Assembly: GCA_944548615.1 (NCBI GenBank)
Contig: OX155961.1
Coordinates: 29,618,770 to 29,682,769 of the forward strand
Length of the DNA stretch: 64,000 bases
Origin: Micropterix aruncella
Lineage: Eukaryota; Arthropoda; Insecta; Lepidoptera; Micropterigidae
Direction: 5' to 3'
In this document: piece after piece, positions 21,861 through 33,057 of the stretch
Numbering within the stretch: the stretch's first letter is position 1
How the letters are laid out: each line of letters starts with the position of its first letter
Position numbers and translations under genes: made by a program
Notes under the pieces: model-generated
Seen by the model: the letters and a program-made list of their open reading frames with translations, nothing else
The model's database searches: none
Told to the model about the DNA's origin: nothing

Positions 21861-22362
21861 TACATATGTCGGAAATGAAAGAGCTACTGCTGCTCTAAAA
21901 TGGAATACCTTAAAGATATTACTGTGAATTTGTTAACTCTTAATGTAACATTGTATCGTCTGATAAATAATTCAAAGTTCAACGTTTATTGATTTTTTTA
22001 AAAACCATCAAAAGTATACAACTTACAATTAAAACATATTCTAATATCTTAACTATATATTTGGCTACCTATAATTATATATTTGGCTACTAATTATAGT
22101 GTCGCACCAAAAAAAGCTATTAAATTCAGCAACCTGGTATTATTCATAATCTAGGACAATTAAGATAATACACAGAATATACAGAAAAAAATCTATTGAA
22201 TGTATAAAAAAGCATAAGAAGTGGAATGAAATCGGATAATAAAATATAATAAAAATCAAATGCTTTGAAAATTAAAAAAAAATTATCATTAGGTATTGAA
22301 AATTAAAATTAGAAATAAAAAACCCAACATTGAATTACCAAATCCACAATATGCTAATCCAC
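21861..22362. other. AT-rich spacer
   Basis: Nothing recognisable apart from a short local duplication of ATATATTTGGCTAC near 22056-22090. Confidence 0.4.
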
Positions 22363-22632
22363 GGTCCGGTGGCATAGTGGTTAGGTTGCCTGATCCTACA
22401 AGGTTCCGGATTCGATTCCCGGCTGAGTCACCTTTTTCCGTTGGGATAAAATTAACGGAATTACAATTCAATTATGTCGATCGAATGCAATAACAAGACA
22501 CACACTTACACACGTTATACGAACACATACCTACACATAAACATTTCCTAGTAGGGTTGGTTGGAAGAGATTGGCGTAATGGCAACAAAACCGCCCATTG
22601 TGAAATTTCACAATAAAGAGTATAAAAAAACT
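22363..22632 (+). mobile_element. tRNA-derived SINE, copy 2
   Basis: The head GGTCCGGTGGCATAGTGGTT contains the A-box-like segment. The B-box-like TTCGATTCCC is at 22411-22420. The body has TTGGGATAAAATTAACGGAA and ACAAGACACACACTTACACA; the end is GTGAAATTTCACAATAAAGA then an A-rich tail. It is one of the cleanest copies. Confidence 0.88.
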
Positions 22633-22799
22633 AATCCATGATACGAATGCATCGGACCATGACCGCACTACTTCTAGATGTTTGATCAGAACAAAAGTTT
22701 TGCTATATTCATATTAAGATGTGCTCATACTAATATGGTGTCGCCGTAACAAAACCAGGCGCATGATATCCTTTTAAAATACTTTCAGAACTTATTTAT

Positions 22800-23140
22800 G
22801 TTTGTGGCAGCCCTGACACACGGCGACGTCTCTTTACAATAACCACTCGCAGGGTCGGAGTGAAAACGGCAGCGACACGACACAAAAAAACACACCCGAA
22901 ATAAAAACCCCTAAAACCGAGGAAACGCTGAAACAAACAGCGCCCCATCTTTACTACCCATAAATTTTAATTACCCTAATGCTGCCCTGGCGAGGAGGGC
23001 ACACAAAAACTTCCAGCGAGACCCTGCCGAATGTTTGTTTTATTTGCGGAGGGATAACATTCGCAGGGGTGAGCGGTTTATTGGTTTATTAAACGGGGTT
23101 TAAAAGTGAAAATACAGGTTCGGACGTAAATAAAATATGG
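22800..23140. promoter_or_regulatory. Candidate non-coding regulatory block
   Basis: GC-richer than its neighbours, without repeat partners in the window or a protein-like frame. It holds several homeodomain/forkhead-like AT cores (CATAAATTTTAATTACC, TTTATTGGTTTATTAAAC) amid GC-rich sequence, a texture often seen in insect enhancers. No direct evidence of function. Confidence 0.25.
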
Positions 23141-24319
23141 CCTTCTGGGACCCGTTTCTCGAAAGTACCAAGTTACAAAGATTAACATACGCATATATTT
23201 CCTCTGCACAGATTTTTTTTTTTTAATTTTAAATCAGTTGATAGGAGTTCCTACACTTGGTTATGTCAAAAGTTATAAAAATAACAAGTATAATATTTAA
23301 ATAACTACCTATTAAGGTATAAGATATGAACGTCGGTATTGCAAGGTATGAACGTTGAACATACAAGCACAGATTTTCTATGTTATATATGTAGAGGAAA
23401 CAACATTTTCCAATATTTTCAATCAAAATTCTTAAGTAATTATTCTATATAATCCTAAGTACTAAATAATCAAACAAATATTGGATAATTTCACAAATTA
23501 TCATACGGGAAAGATATTTTAAAGAAAAAACAAAAATACAAAGAAATCAGTAATAATAGGTAATTATAGTCAATAAATAGTTAGAAGACGAAAAAAAGAC
23601 AAAATTGTAAAATAGTCAATAATAGAAAGAATAAGGAATAATAATAGGAATAATAATTATTATCACTTCCGAATAAGCCTCATAGTATGAATTCCAAAAT
23701 ATGGAACCAAACTCCAGTTGGCTGCGTACTAGAGAATTAAAGAGCAAGTTATCTTGTCTTTAAAATAGGCAAGATACTCAAATTAGTAGGTATCATGCAA
23801 ACAGCTTGTAATAACTACGTGTTGCTTACAGTAGGCAGTACAATACAATGTATAGTATATTGTGACACGTCAAAGAACGGTAAATTCGCCAATGGGATAC
23901 GAATGTAACGTAACGTAATGAAATTTGACTGAAAAGAAGTAACAGGACAATATTGCACATAATTGGTGGCGAGATTCGCAGGGAAAATAAACATAAGACA
24001 GACGTGAGCGGTCATATGGGTGAATTATTGCGATCTTTCAAATTGTTGATAGAACTGTGAAATCTTAGTGAAATGAATAAACGGAGCATACGCAGTAGGA
24101 TTAATGACAGTTACAGGATTCAATAGTTATTATACCTCGAACCTTAAAATATTCAACTCACACGAATTCGGCCATAAAACAAATGTCAGAACGTATTGTA
24201 GGTACATGTTTGAGAATTTGACGAACCTACCACAATTAAAATGTTTCCTGGGACTCTATGTCATAGTCCAAAAAGTCCCGATTGCCAGAAGATAAAAAAC
24301 TATTTCCCTCTAAAAATTT
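23141..24319. other. AT-rich spacer, no gene seen
   Basis: Highly AT-rich with scattered short frames and no recognisable motif. Confidence 0.4.
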
Positions 24320-24900
24320 AACCAGTAACCGCTGGAATGCTAATACCAACGATCGGTGGTTTATCCGTTGCGACAACTCCACGCAACCATTCGCTCACCA
24401 GTCAATTGAGCCTGTCCACTTTGGAAGTTTATTTACGTGTCCATCTGGAGGTCACATATTTTGCGCGGCTCATCAGTGGATTTTGAGATCCAGATTGGCG
24501 GGACAGGAAACCACGCGGGTTTTTTTGTTACTTCATTTCCACTGTCTTTTACGATCTGCAAGGCGAGGACGTCGGCCGCACTGATACTTCATTACTAACA
24601 AATCTGTAGTGTTTGATATAGAACGCAGGGAACCATCATCATCATTGGCGCTGAACTCATTGCAAGTCTTGGATTCGTCAATAATCTTCTACTAGTTCAC
24701 CCAGTCCTGAGCTTTGGTATCCCAGCTGTTGAATCTGAGTGCGTTTAGGCCTTTAACCGCTGGAAATTTAACGCCACTGATCGGTGTTTTTTCGTACGAT
24801 CTCTGTATTTATGCAATTGTGTAATTATATGCCTAAAAAGTCGCCTTTATTGAATAAGCCACCATTATACATTAGTATTCGTGTACTAACACGACGTGAG
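24320..24900 (-). repeat. Unclassified 550-bp repeat, copy 2 (inverted)
   Basis: Inverse match to 19769-20325. The motif around CCGATCGGTGG and ATTCCAGCGGTTA occurs at both ends of this copy (about 24330-24360 and 24765-24795), like a short direct repeat enclosing about 430 bp. Reading frames are broken. Confidence 0.65.
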
Positions 24901-24904
24901 TTTC

Positions 24905-25425
24905 GTTACATCCTGGTAACATTGTGGTTAGGTCGCCTGATCTAATAATAATAATAAACTCTTTATTTGCACTTAATTCGTATACAAAATGGCGAGCTTA
25001 TTGCCACATGGCAATGTCTTACAACTACCCTAAACACAGTGGTACATGCGCGCGTTGTGAAAATAAAGATTATTACATAACATACAGACAAGTGGAAGAA
25101 TTTAAAACTAATAATGCCCGAGGAGAGGAAATTGGGAGAGGAAGAGGAGAGAAAGGGAAGAACTGGTTACTTTTTAGAAAGGTAGTAATCCTTAAGGTGA
25201 GTCTTAAACGATGGTAAAGAAGGCGAGTTTCGTATATTTGCTGGGAGATCGTTCCAGAGTCTTGCACCATGGACACAGAAAGAATAGGAATAGAAATCGC
25301 TATTATGACTCGCTGACGATCTAACATTTTCCTTTGAGATAAAAATAAGGGATTGCATTTCAATTCAATTGAACGAATGCCATAAGAAGACTTACACACA
25401 ATATGTCAGACGGACATATACTTAT
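24905..25425 (+). mobile_element. tRNA-derived SINE, copy 3, interrupted
   Basis: The A-box end (ATTGTGGTTAGGTCGCCTGA) lies at 24920-24942. The SINE body (GAGATAAAAATAAGGGATTG, GCATTTCAATTC, GAACGAATGCCATAAGAAGA) resumes at about 25330. The middle, including the B box, is missing and is replaced by a LINE 3' end. The insertion therefore came with loss of roughly 40 bp of SINE. Confidence 0.7.
24943..25327 (-). mobile_element. 5'-truncated LINE (ORF2 tail and 3' UTR) inside SINE
   Basis: The minus strand reads SFCVHGARLWNDLPANIRNS followed by P-S-L-P-S-F-K-T-H-L-K-D-Y-Y, the C-terminal motif of Jockey/CR1-group ORF2. After the stop near 25167 comes a GC-moderate 3' UTR and a (TTA)n-like tail at 24943-24957. 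A sister copy is at 43590-43965. Only about 385 bp of the element remains, the usual outcome of incomplete reverse transcription. Confidence 0.75.
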
Positions 25426-25427
25426 AT

Positions 25428-25899
25428 GAAAAAAGAAGTTGATTTACTAAATTATTTACTAAGCGGCCGCAGCCTTGGTGACGAAATATAACAGGATAAT
25501 AATTCAACAATTACCATGTACCTATAGTATAAGCTGCCGAAATTAGGACTGACCAAATGAGATACTGAATATTTCTGCCGGACGGTAATTACTTTACAAA
25601 ATGGACAGATAATTGCAGGAGTAAGAACCTTCAATTTTCATTTCAATTGGTCGTTCGGTAAATTACACCATTATTTTGATTGTCGTATAATTTTCGGACT
25701 GCCTGGTGCCATGGTATATGAATTGGATATGCGGGATGGTAATTACTTTGGAGCTTAATGGGGTCTTTGTTGAGTTCTGGCTGAATGAGTCGAACGGAAC
25801 ATTTCGCGAGAGGGTATTAACATCGTTACAAATGATTTTTTTTAAAATCTATTGTGTATTACTGACTGGCCATAATAATAAATTTCAATATTTTAATTT
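25428..25899. other. No gene seen
   Basis: AT-rich. No repeat partner in this window. Confidence 0.35.
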
Positions 25900-26345
25900 C
25901 ATTAAAAAAATCGATGGGCGCCCTCTCTCGTCCGGCGGATGAACCCAGTTCTGTTGCAATCGCTTCGTGCGGTGCAATTCATTTCTCGGCTAAGGGCGGG
26001 TTTGGGCAGAGCGCCAACTTATGGCATGATGAAAATGTGTGGCGGAATTTAAATATAATAATAATGTTGCTTGTATATGAGATATTCCATCCGACATTTC
26101 ACAATGTGATTTCGGACTAACAGGGCATCTGTGTAGTCCTACCTACCAAATGTCAAGTCTCTAAGCCTAATATTTCGAAGCCGTTATATGACTAGTGCGC
26201 TATCTTTTCAACTCTTGCTATGACCAAATGATGCCTGCTTACCAATTTCAGGGAGGGATACAAACATTCTGACACTCACACAGACAAACATACAGACGTC
26301 AATCTGGAAATGGTCTTCATCGTCTCAGGGGGCTGCTCGAAATGA
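25900..26345 (+). repeat. Interspersed repeat (GCTCAATCGGATT family), copy 2
   Basis: Begins with AAAATCGATGGGCGCCCTCT and ends with GGAAATGGTCTTCATCGTCT then CAGGGGGCT. It forms the left arm of a large inverted repeat with the next feature. Confidence 0.75.
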
Positions 26346-26392
26346 ATAAAAACGAAGAGGAAAAGTATTAGAAACGTGCTATATTATTTTTT

Positions 26393-26755
26393 CAGACGAA
26401 GACTGAAATATTTATTTTGAGCCCCCCTGAGACGATTAAGACCATTTCCAGATTTCTAGAATTTTCCACATTTCTGCCTGTGCGTACGTCTGACTGTGTG
26501 TATGTACTTCTGCGTGATAGCGTCTAAACGCTTAATCTGATTGAGCTGAAATTCGGTATACAGGCTATTACAGACATCATTTGATCAAGGCAAGAGTTGA
26601 AAACATTGTGGTTGAAATCGGTCCACCAGGGGGTCGCTCTAGTCATATATCATTAGACTAAGAGACTTCAAATTTGGTACACAGATGCCTTGTTAGGCCA
26701 AAATAACATGTAAAATTTTGGTTAGTATAGGTACATCACACATACAAGCTGCTTT
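26393..26755 (-). repeat. Interspersed repeat (GCTCAATCGGATT family), copy 3
   Basis: Inverse of the preceding copy. AGCCCCCCTGAGACGATTAA, CATTTCCAGATT, TGATTGAGCTGAAATTCGG, GGTCCACCAGGGGGTCGC and TAGTCATATATCATTAGAC mirror the plus-strand copies. The two arms are separated by only about 50 bp. Confidence 0.75.
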
Positions 26756-27179
26756 AATAACACATTTAAATAAATAAATCAAAGGAAAAAATGCGATTTT
26801 AGGATGTTGTTTTATGAAGCCATCCATCGTATGAAAAAAAACATTGCAGGAATCCTCTGACTATCAAATCTCGCGCTTCTTTCTTGGGTAGGTTGGTACC
26901 TAAGTCGCGTACAATTTGAACGATTCGTTGAAATGGCGCAAGATAAAGTTGGAGACCCTTTGGCATTCGTATCTACCCGTCTCGGAATTCCGCTTTGTCG
27001 AGCAGGTATAGCCACTACTCAGTTGCAGGTAGAATCGGGCGAGATTCTTGGAATAGAGGAGGCTCACTACAACTATTTCGATTCGGTGCCCTGAGTTTTA
27101 AACCTAAAAGTTTAGACTCGAGCGGAGATAAAATACGCAATCAAAACGTGTCTAATATCACTATTACATAAAATATCAA
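26756..27179 (+). other. Short hypothetical open frame, 53 codons
   Basis: An ATG at 26933 opens a 53-codon frame ending at 27094. It starts MAQDKVGDPLAFVSTRLGIP and contains an I-E-E-A-H-Y-N-Y-F-D-S segment. Composition is protein-like, and the frame is open upstream of the ATG (ERFVE). No family is recognised. It might be a decayed exon or part of a mobile element; it may also be chance. Confidence 0.15.
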
Positions 27180-27885
27180 TCTATACTAATATTATAAAGA
27201 GGTAAAGTTTGTGACGTTGTAGGAAGTAATCTCTGGATCTACTGAACCGATTTTGAAAATTGTTTTACCAATAGACAGCCACGTGATTTGTGAGTGTCAT
27301 AGGCTATATATTAATCCGAAATATGAAAAGACTTTTTCGTGGTAGTCAGATTTGCAAAGTGAGTCGGAGAATAAGTGGTCGAACGAAAACGTTTCTAACT
27401 AACGCTCCCTTAACGATGAGAGATATATCATTATGTTCTAGAGAAAAGTTGTAGAGCAACGACAGCATATGTCTAACTTTTATATTTAAGTCACAAAAAG
27501 TAGTATTTTATATTAAAAAAATAATTTAAATCGTTAGGTCATGTTTATTGGTCATATTATCAACAATTATGAATTCTTATCAAATTAAGTAAATTTATCG
27601 TCTCAGGTGTTTAAACCAAAAGACTTTTCCCTTTTACTGCATAAATAGTTAAAGAGATAATACGCTCACAAATAAGACACTCACAAGAAGACACTCACAA
27701 ATAACGGTAATATAATCAAATTGGCATGCAAATACATAGGTACATACCTACATATGCAGTAAAAATACACTTCTTTTGGCAGTCAGGAAATAAATCATAG
27801 CACTCAGTACTAACCGAACCACACTCATAATTTCATCACAGGTAAAAAGTTTTACCGCCCAACGAAGTGGGCACGGGTCAGCTAG
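27180..27885 (+). mobile_element. Non-autonomous Helitron, 706 bp
   Basis: Begins TCTATACTAATATTATAAAG directly after an A, and ends GGGTCAGCTAG directly before a T, the A/T insertion site of Helitrons. Ten bases before the CTAG end lies a hairpin GCCCA-ACGAAG-TGGGC (27857-27872). There are no terminal inverted repeats and no target duplication, as expected for rolling-circle elements. No Rep/helicase sequence is left. Confidence 0.88.
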
Positions 27886-27895
27886 TTTGTTATAA

Positions 27896-28240
27896 AGTAA
27901 CGTTTTGCACCATTCTGTTTTAATTAGCAGTAAAACTGTGTTTATCAATTTTAATTGCTATTTATGCAATAATCCAAATGAAATCGCTGATTTTAATTAC
28001 TTAAGTTTAAATAAACGCGCGAAATTTCTCGCGAAAGTGAGATTCCATCCGATAGCTGTTTCCTATAAATTTGTTAAACCAGGTGCACTCGATAATCTCG
28101 ATATAAAATCGACGGTAATAGGTCTTGCAAAATGGATAATAAAAATATTTCAAGAGTCGATTGTGCAGTTCCGTGATATGATTTTAGAATCGTGCAAACA
28201 ATCTAATCGGTGCGGCAGTATAACGACTTATCTAGGCTAA
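27896..28240 (+). other. Unrecognised exon-like open frame
   Basis: An open frame of about 110 codons starts just 10 bp after the Helitron end. It reads FINFNCYLCNNPNEIADFNY, then R-A-K-F-L-A-K-V-R-F-H-P-I, and later WIIKIFQESIVQFRDMILES before a stop at 28238. There is no ATG near its start. TTCTGTTTTAATTAGCAG at about 27915-27932 is a plausible splice acceptor, so it could be a terminal exon or a decayed mobile-element or viral gene. A C-x-x-C pair (CYLC) is the only notable motif. Function unknown. Confidence 0.3.
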
Positions 28241-28242
28241 TC

Positions 28243-28640
28243 AAAGGTATTTTTATCGATTTATATTATTGGTGACGTCACGTACTGAATAATCCAAGGT
28301 ATTTTTATCGACTTATTTTTTTGGTGACGTCACGTAGGTACTAGACTTTACTGCTTCGATCCATCAGGAGCTCATGCGCTAGAAGGAGATCTCTATCGGG
28401 TCGCTGAAGCACCTTCAGTTCCCTGGATAACCGGACTGAAGTATCAGAAGCACATGTGCCGGGCGAAAGTCTCACTGCAGCATCCTTTTTTTTTGTGACG
28501 TCAAGCACTCGGCTAACCTGCTTCGATACGCCAGAAGGAGATCTCTCTCGAATCGCTGAAGCACCCTCAACTCCCTTGATATCCGGACTGAAGTATCAGG
28601 AGCGCATGTGTCGGCAGAAGTTCTCACTGCAGCATCAAGT
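28243..28640 (+). repeat. Two sets of local tandem duplications with TGACGTCA
   Basis: First set: AAGGTATTTTTATCGA...GGTGACGTCACGTA occurs at about 28244-28285 and again at 28297-28340. Second set: a 115-120-bp unit, CTGCTTCGAT...GAAGGAGATCTCT...GGACTGAAGTATCAG...TCACTGCAGCATC, occurs at about 28349-28485 and 28518-28636. Both copies of the second unit can be read as related peptide (EGDLxRxAEAPS, GLKYQ), so it may derive from coding sequence. TGACGTCA is the CREB/ATF-type binding palindrome. Confidence 0.75.
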
Positions 28641-31609
28641 AGTTGTGGGGCGCGATGTCCGGAGTTATTTTTGTGTACGTCTGTGAAGCTGGCGGCACAT
28701 ATAGCTTTAAATTATTAACTTCCTCGAAACCCCTTCTGAGCTTTATAAAGATATAAAAATGTGTACCTACTGCTAATTTCCACTGCGACCAACTTTGGTA
28801 CAACAGCGCTAAAATGGAACATAATTAGCGAGTCTACCCTGTCTATATGTATGTCACTGTCGATTATCTCAGCCAGTTTAAAAGCTATCGATACGTGATT
28901 TAGCGTAGTCATAGAAGTTACTTGCCCGCACTTAGCTGAAGTCAAAAGTAGAAAAAAACAACTATCTTGCTATTAAAATGTACCAAAAGGGAGTTAGGCA
29001 AAACCGCGTCATAAATGTCTAATGTGCGAATTGCCGCTACATGTTTTATTGATATTTTGAGTGAATTTGTACAGATAGTGCGAAAGTTGCATTGCGTGTT
29101 GTGCTGCTAATATCCATACGTGGCGTTATAGCTTCTAACTTGTATGAAACGAAACTCCATGCGATGTAGACTATAGGTAGGAGATACGATCGCATATTTA
29201 TTTAGATATATTATAAGGCGCGAACAAACAACAAAAACAAGCGATCGATTGATAATAAAGTATGTGCCGCCAGCTTTATGTACCTACTTTATTTCTGTTT
29301 CTCCATTCGGCAGGTTTATTTGTGCTCGTTCGCAGCCGCTGATGCAGACGATAGATAAACACAGAGGCGAAAAAGCCGACGAACGTAAATTGTTTTACGC
29401 TTTTCGACCATACATGCACGGTGAGAAACTACCTATCAAAATTTATATACTTAGTCAGTATTGCTGGCTCGTTCAGACACATTACAAAGAGCAGGCGTGA
29501 TAACTATGGTTTTAGTTCCACTAGCGGCCCCTGCAATATTGAATACAATATTGAATGGGACAGCGAATATTATTTCAATTATCTACATTTCAGAATTTTA
29601 ACAATATAGAGTAGATATATTTATTGATTGATTTATTTATTTAAGCAATTTCCACAAAAATGCTACAAATTACAATTAGGAAACATCAAATAAAATACCA
29701 TTTAACTAAAACACAGCAAGAAATTAAACTTAATTGATAAATAATGCCCTCTGTCATATGTCGCCCAACTAAGCAAAGCTTCTGCTTGGGCGGACATTCC
29801 ATAAACATAGGGTCGTTAAATTCGTAGAGAAAAATACATGTATACGTTGAAAAAATTTTTTTTTCTCTTTTTTAAGTTAATGAAAAATAAATTTAAATGG
29901 CTACATGTCATTTTTATTTAAGACGCTGCCAAAACTGAAAAAATAATAAAAAATGACAGTACAGGCCTGAAAAAATCAAAATACAAAATGAAAAGGCTTA
30001 ATAATTAATAAAAATAAGAGGAGGTGAAAATAGTCATATTTATAAAAATAGTCAAAAAGTAATCACAATGTCAGAAATTGAAGTAAGTTGAATGTTAAAA
30101 ATTAAGAATAGGTAAAAAAAAGCAAAGACATACTGGTAATTAAAAGAAATATACATAGGTAGTCATAAAAAGTAATCATAATCATAATCGAATAGCAATA
30201 AAAAAATTGCCCCAATGAATGAGAAGTTTCTTTGCCCAAAAGTTGTTCTCATAAATGGGACGTTCATAAAATCTCCAGCTGCTCTCCTGGTTGCTAATGT
30301 TATTTTTGCCTTTGGTTGTATGTATCTCGTACTTTTTATCGTTTGAGCCCAATTAGAAACCGCATAGTCTAATCCCGGGATAATTCCGGGATCCTGGAAA
30401 AACACATCAAAAATCCCGTAATCCCGGGATTGAAAAACATGCTCCGGATTGTATTCGCTAGATGTGGGGCAGGTGCACAATACTGTTAACTAATTTTATT
30501 TTATTTTTATATTTCGGAAAACTTACAGCGTTCTATACTTAATGCTAACACATATTATACGAATCTAAGGCCGATTAAAAGTTTTCACAATTAAACTAAA
30601 TCTTTTTTTTACAGCGCAAGGAGCTATGAAAAAAATGCAAGTAAGGGAAAAGGGATAGGGAAGCCACGTTATGAGTTATGTAGATGTATTTAAGATATAT
30701 GATGATATATAACATACATAGGTACATACACGTGCACAAATAATAAATTATTATAAATAATACGATAAGGTAATAATAAAATGTAAAAGTTAATATAAAT
30801 ATATAGAATATAAGTAGGTACATCACAATGTATTTATAATGTTACTATACATATGAACTTTTATAGAAAATAGTATACTGGCTAATAAACATTGTTATAT
30901 TGTAAAAGTAAAAAAATAAGTTAACAAAATGTAGGGGAGGACACTAAATTTAATGACAAGGTGATGATAAAATCTGGACAGCACCCTAGACGACTGTTTT
31001 TATTCCAACAGTAAATAAATAAAATTATAAAAACTAATCTTCTGTATGTATTTTTCTCGACAGGGGGTCGCAAGCGCACCCGCTTGCACCCTGCTGTCGG
31101 CGCCCATGGGCAGGTGACTGTTTTACCGACGTATTTCGAGGGCCGCTCGATCGATGGCGACAATATATTTGACTCGATTCAAATAATAAAGCATGAAATA
31201 TAATGGTATAATAGGTAGGTATGTTGTAGCCATATACAAATGACATTAACGTACGCGCGAGATGATTTTGAAAGCATTTTTTGCAGTGTTTTTACACGAT
31301 TTGTAAGAAAATGATTACGCAGTTACTCTTCAAAAATCTCCCGAACAATTTTGATGCAGACGCGGAAGAATGTCTCGCTCTATTTGTCGATTAGCGCCGA
31401 TAAGCCATTTGCACACAGTCCGATAATTTACAGTCTGTCAACATACGATAAAAGTTTTACGATCCCGCTTCTAGGGATGACAATCGTATATTGTGTCGTC
31501 GCTTCAGAATTTTACTTTGGGTTATTTTCTTAGATGTGTGTATAGTGTATTTTAGGCAATTTATTGGTGAATTTCTTGAATAAATAAACAAAATAAATAT
31601 ATGACTTAC
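28641..31609. other. No gene confidently seen; LINE 3'-end-like tracts
   Basis: Mostly AT-rich. 29620-29790 (minus) and 30500-30660 (minus) resemble LINE 3' UTRs: both have a run like GGAAACTTACAG or its variants and match the layout after the LINE at 61190. 31060-31110 contains a small GC-rich inverted segment (GGCGCCCATGGGCAGGTG) common in degenerate LINE 3' regions. Two open frames (29249-29500, 30163-30480) have no recognisable motif. If the exon at 31610 is real, this is intron of that gene. Confidence 0.35.
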
Positions 31610-31829
31610 CGGGTGCCTCGCTGCCGCCACGGCCGCCGCAGCGGCGGCGGCATTCATCGCGCCCGCGCTTGGATACATAATCCCGTCACCAGTGCATGCT
31701 CCGGGGACCACAACACTTGACACTTCGCACTTGACACTAAATCACTAGCGAGATCCACCGGTATTCTGCATCCGATACGCGGGCGTGGACTGCAACTCTA
31801 AACACTAACACTCACTTCGGCCGATCCAA
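31610..31829 (-). CDS. Internal exon with start codon of an unidentified host gene
   Basis: On the minus strand a pyrimidine-rich tract ending TTATTTCTTTCTACAG precedes base 31829, and CACCCG|GTAAGT ends the exon at 31610. Inside, the first in-frame ATG after a stop is at 31678 and gives MYPSAGAMNAAAAAAAVAAA then R-H-P, ending in phase 0 at the donor. The upstream 150 bp would be 5' UTR and holds a short upstream open frame (ATG CAG ... TAG, 8 codons). An N-terminal alanine run is typical of developmental transcription factors and RNA-binding proteins, but too little is present to name one. Later exons would lie at lower coordinates and are not found in this window. The exon is CpG-rich and repeat-free, unlike its surroundings. 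Confidence 0.6.
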
Positions 31830-32149
31830 CTGTAGAAAGAAATAAAAGAAAATATAGTAAAACCGCTGTTTTTCATTTTTAATATGCGATGTTGCAGTGT
31901 GTTGCGTTTTGGTCAGTTTGCGCAAGAAGGACGAGATAAGTGTTAGCCTACAAAGAGATTTATCGTTTGACCTTCAAATCTATTAAAAAATACGTATAAT
32001 TCAACATACTGTAGTATTAGATGTTCATGACTTAACCGAAAACATGTAACCTAAACCCCCCCCCCCCCCCCTTTTTAGGTCAGTTAACCGGGGCTGTACT
32101 GTAGTAGACATTTCTGAACATCACACTGAACATTTTTTACGATGTAATA
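31830..32149. other. Intron-like spacer; poly-C tract
   Basis: AT-rich, with a run of about 16 C near 32057. CAGTTAACCGGGGCTGTACT at about 32082 has a related copy at 34603 (CAGTTAACCGGAGTTGTGCT). Confidence 0.4.
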
Positions 32150-32583
32150 CACGAAAAATAGAACAAGGATGTCATTGACAAGAATTACAACAAGGATTAC
32201 GTAGGTATATATCGTGGACTGTGGTCCATACGAAGAATTAACATGAAGCGTAGTGGTGTTGGAGTGACGATAGTTACCGTAACGTAATGTTAAAATATAC
32301 TGTTATTTCATTACGCCGCGACCTTGGGATCTCGCTTCTAACATGACAGCATGTAGTATACGTACGGTTATAGTCGGACACATGAATCATGTTGAAACTA
32401 CAGTATATTGTTATCTCCGTATTAACCGTACGAATTTTTTTGATTTATATATATAATCGAGTAATAGTGTTTCAACAAAATACCTTGTAATTCAACAAAA
32501 TTACGATTGAAACATCGTTATTCCGTATAAAACCGTAATAACAAAATGGGAATGTATGAATCAATCCAATATTTTTCTCAGTG
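32150..32583 (+). mobile_element. MITE with CACTGAGAAAAAT ends, copy 2
   Basis: The left end is slightly shortened (CACGAAAAATAGAACAAGG). The right end is ATTTTTCTCAGTG. The interior matches the 56808 copy over its length, including GTTATTTCATTACG, GGATCTCGCTTCTAACATGA and CGTACGGTTATAGTCGGACA. This copy lacks the hairpin insertion found there, so it defines the pre-insertion state. Confidence 0.75.
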
Positions 32584-33019
32584 TGCTATGCGCTTAGTGA
32601 TACAAGTTTTTTTGCAAACACATGCATATGGCGGCTCTCCCTTTCACTGCTCTAAACGTAGGTATATACTCGTAAAAAAATGTGTGCCTCATACGCTCCG
32701 AGGAAATATTTTCGCGCCTTGTTTTAAAATAAAAATTAGAATATATATTTGTTAACTGCTCTACACGAGCAAAGTCGCTGCATCTGAATTCGCCACATAA
32801 ACTGCTTAACACACATAAACACGCAACCACTGAAATATGATCGCACAGCGAGCACCAAATCTCTGTATGTTGAGCAGTGTTGCGCAGCGAAAAGGTTAAA
32901 TTGCCGTCCGGGGTGATTATCTCGGTTGCAACACAGCTCTCCATCTCTTTCTCGTGTGCGTGCGAAAGAGACGCGCGCAGTCCTCGCTGCGCAATTTTCA
33001 ATCCACTTCGCGCAGTATT
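32584..33019. other. No gene seen
   Basis: Overlapping frames on the minus strand (up to 135 codons) have no recognisable motif. Confidence 0.3.
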
Positions 33020-33057
33020 TTAACACGCTTTTATTAGGTCGACCTGTATGTAACTAA

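Noticed and set aside
31678..31723. Longer N-terminus starting VSSVVVPGACTGDGI
   Set aside because: That start is GTG and an in-frame stop lies 18 bp upstream; the ATG at 31678 is the first in-frame Met.
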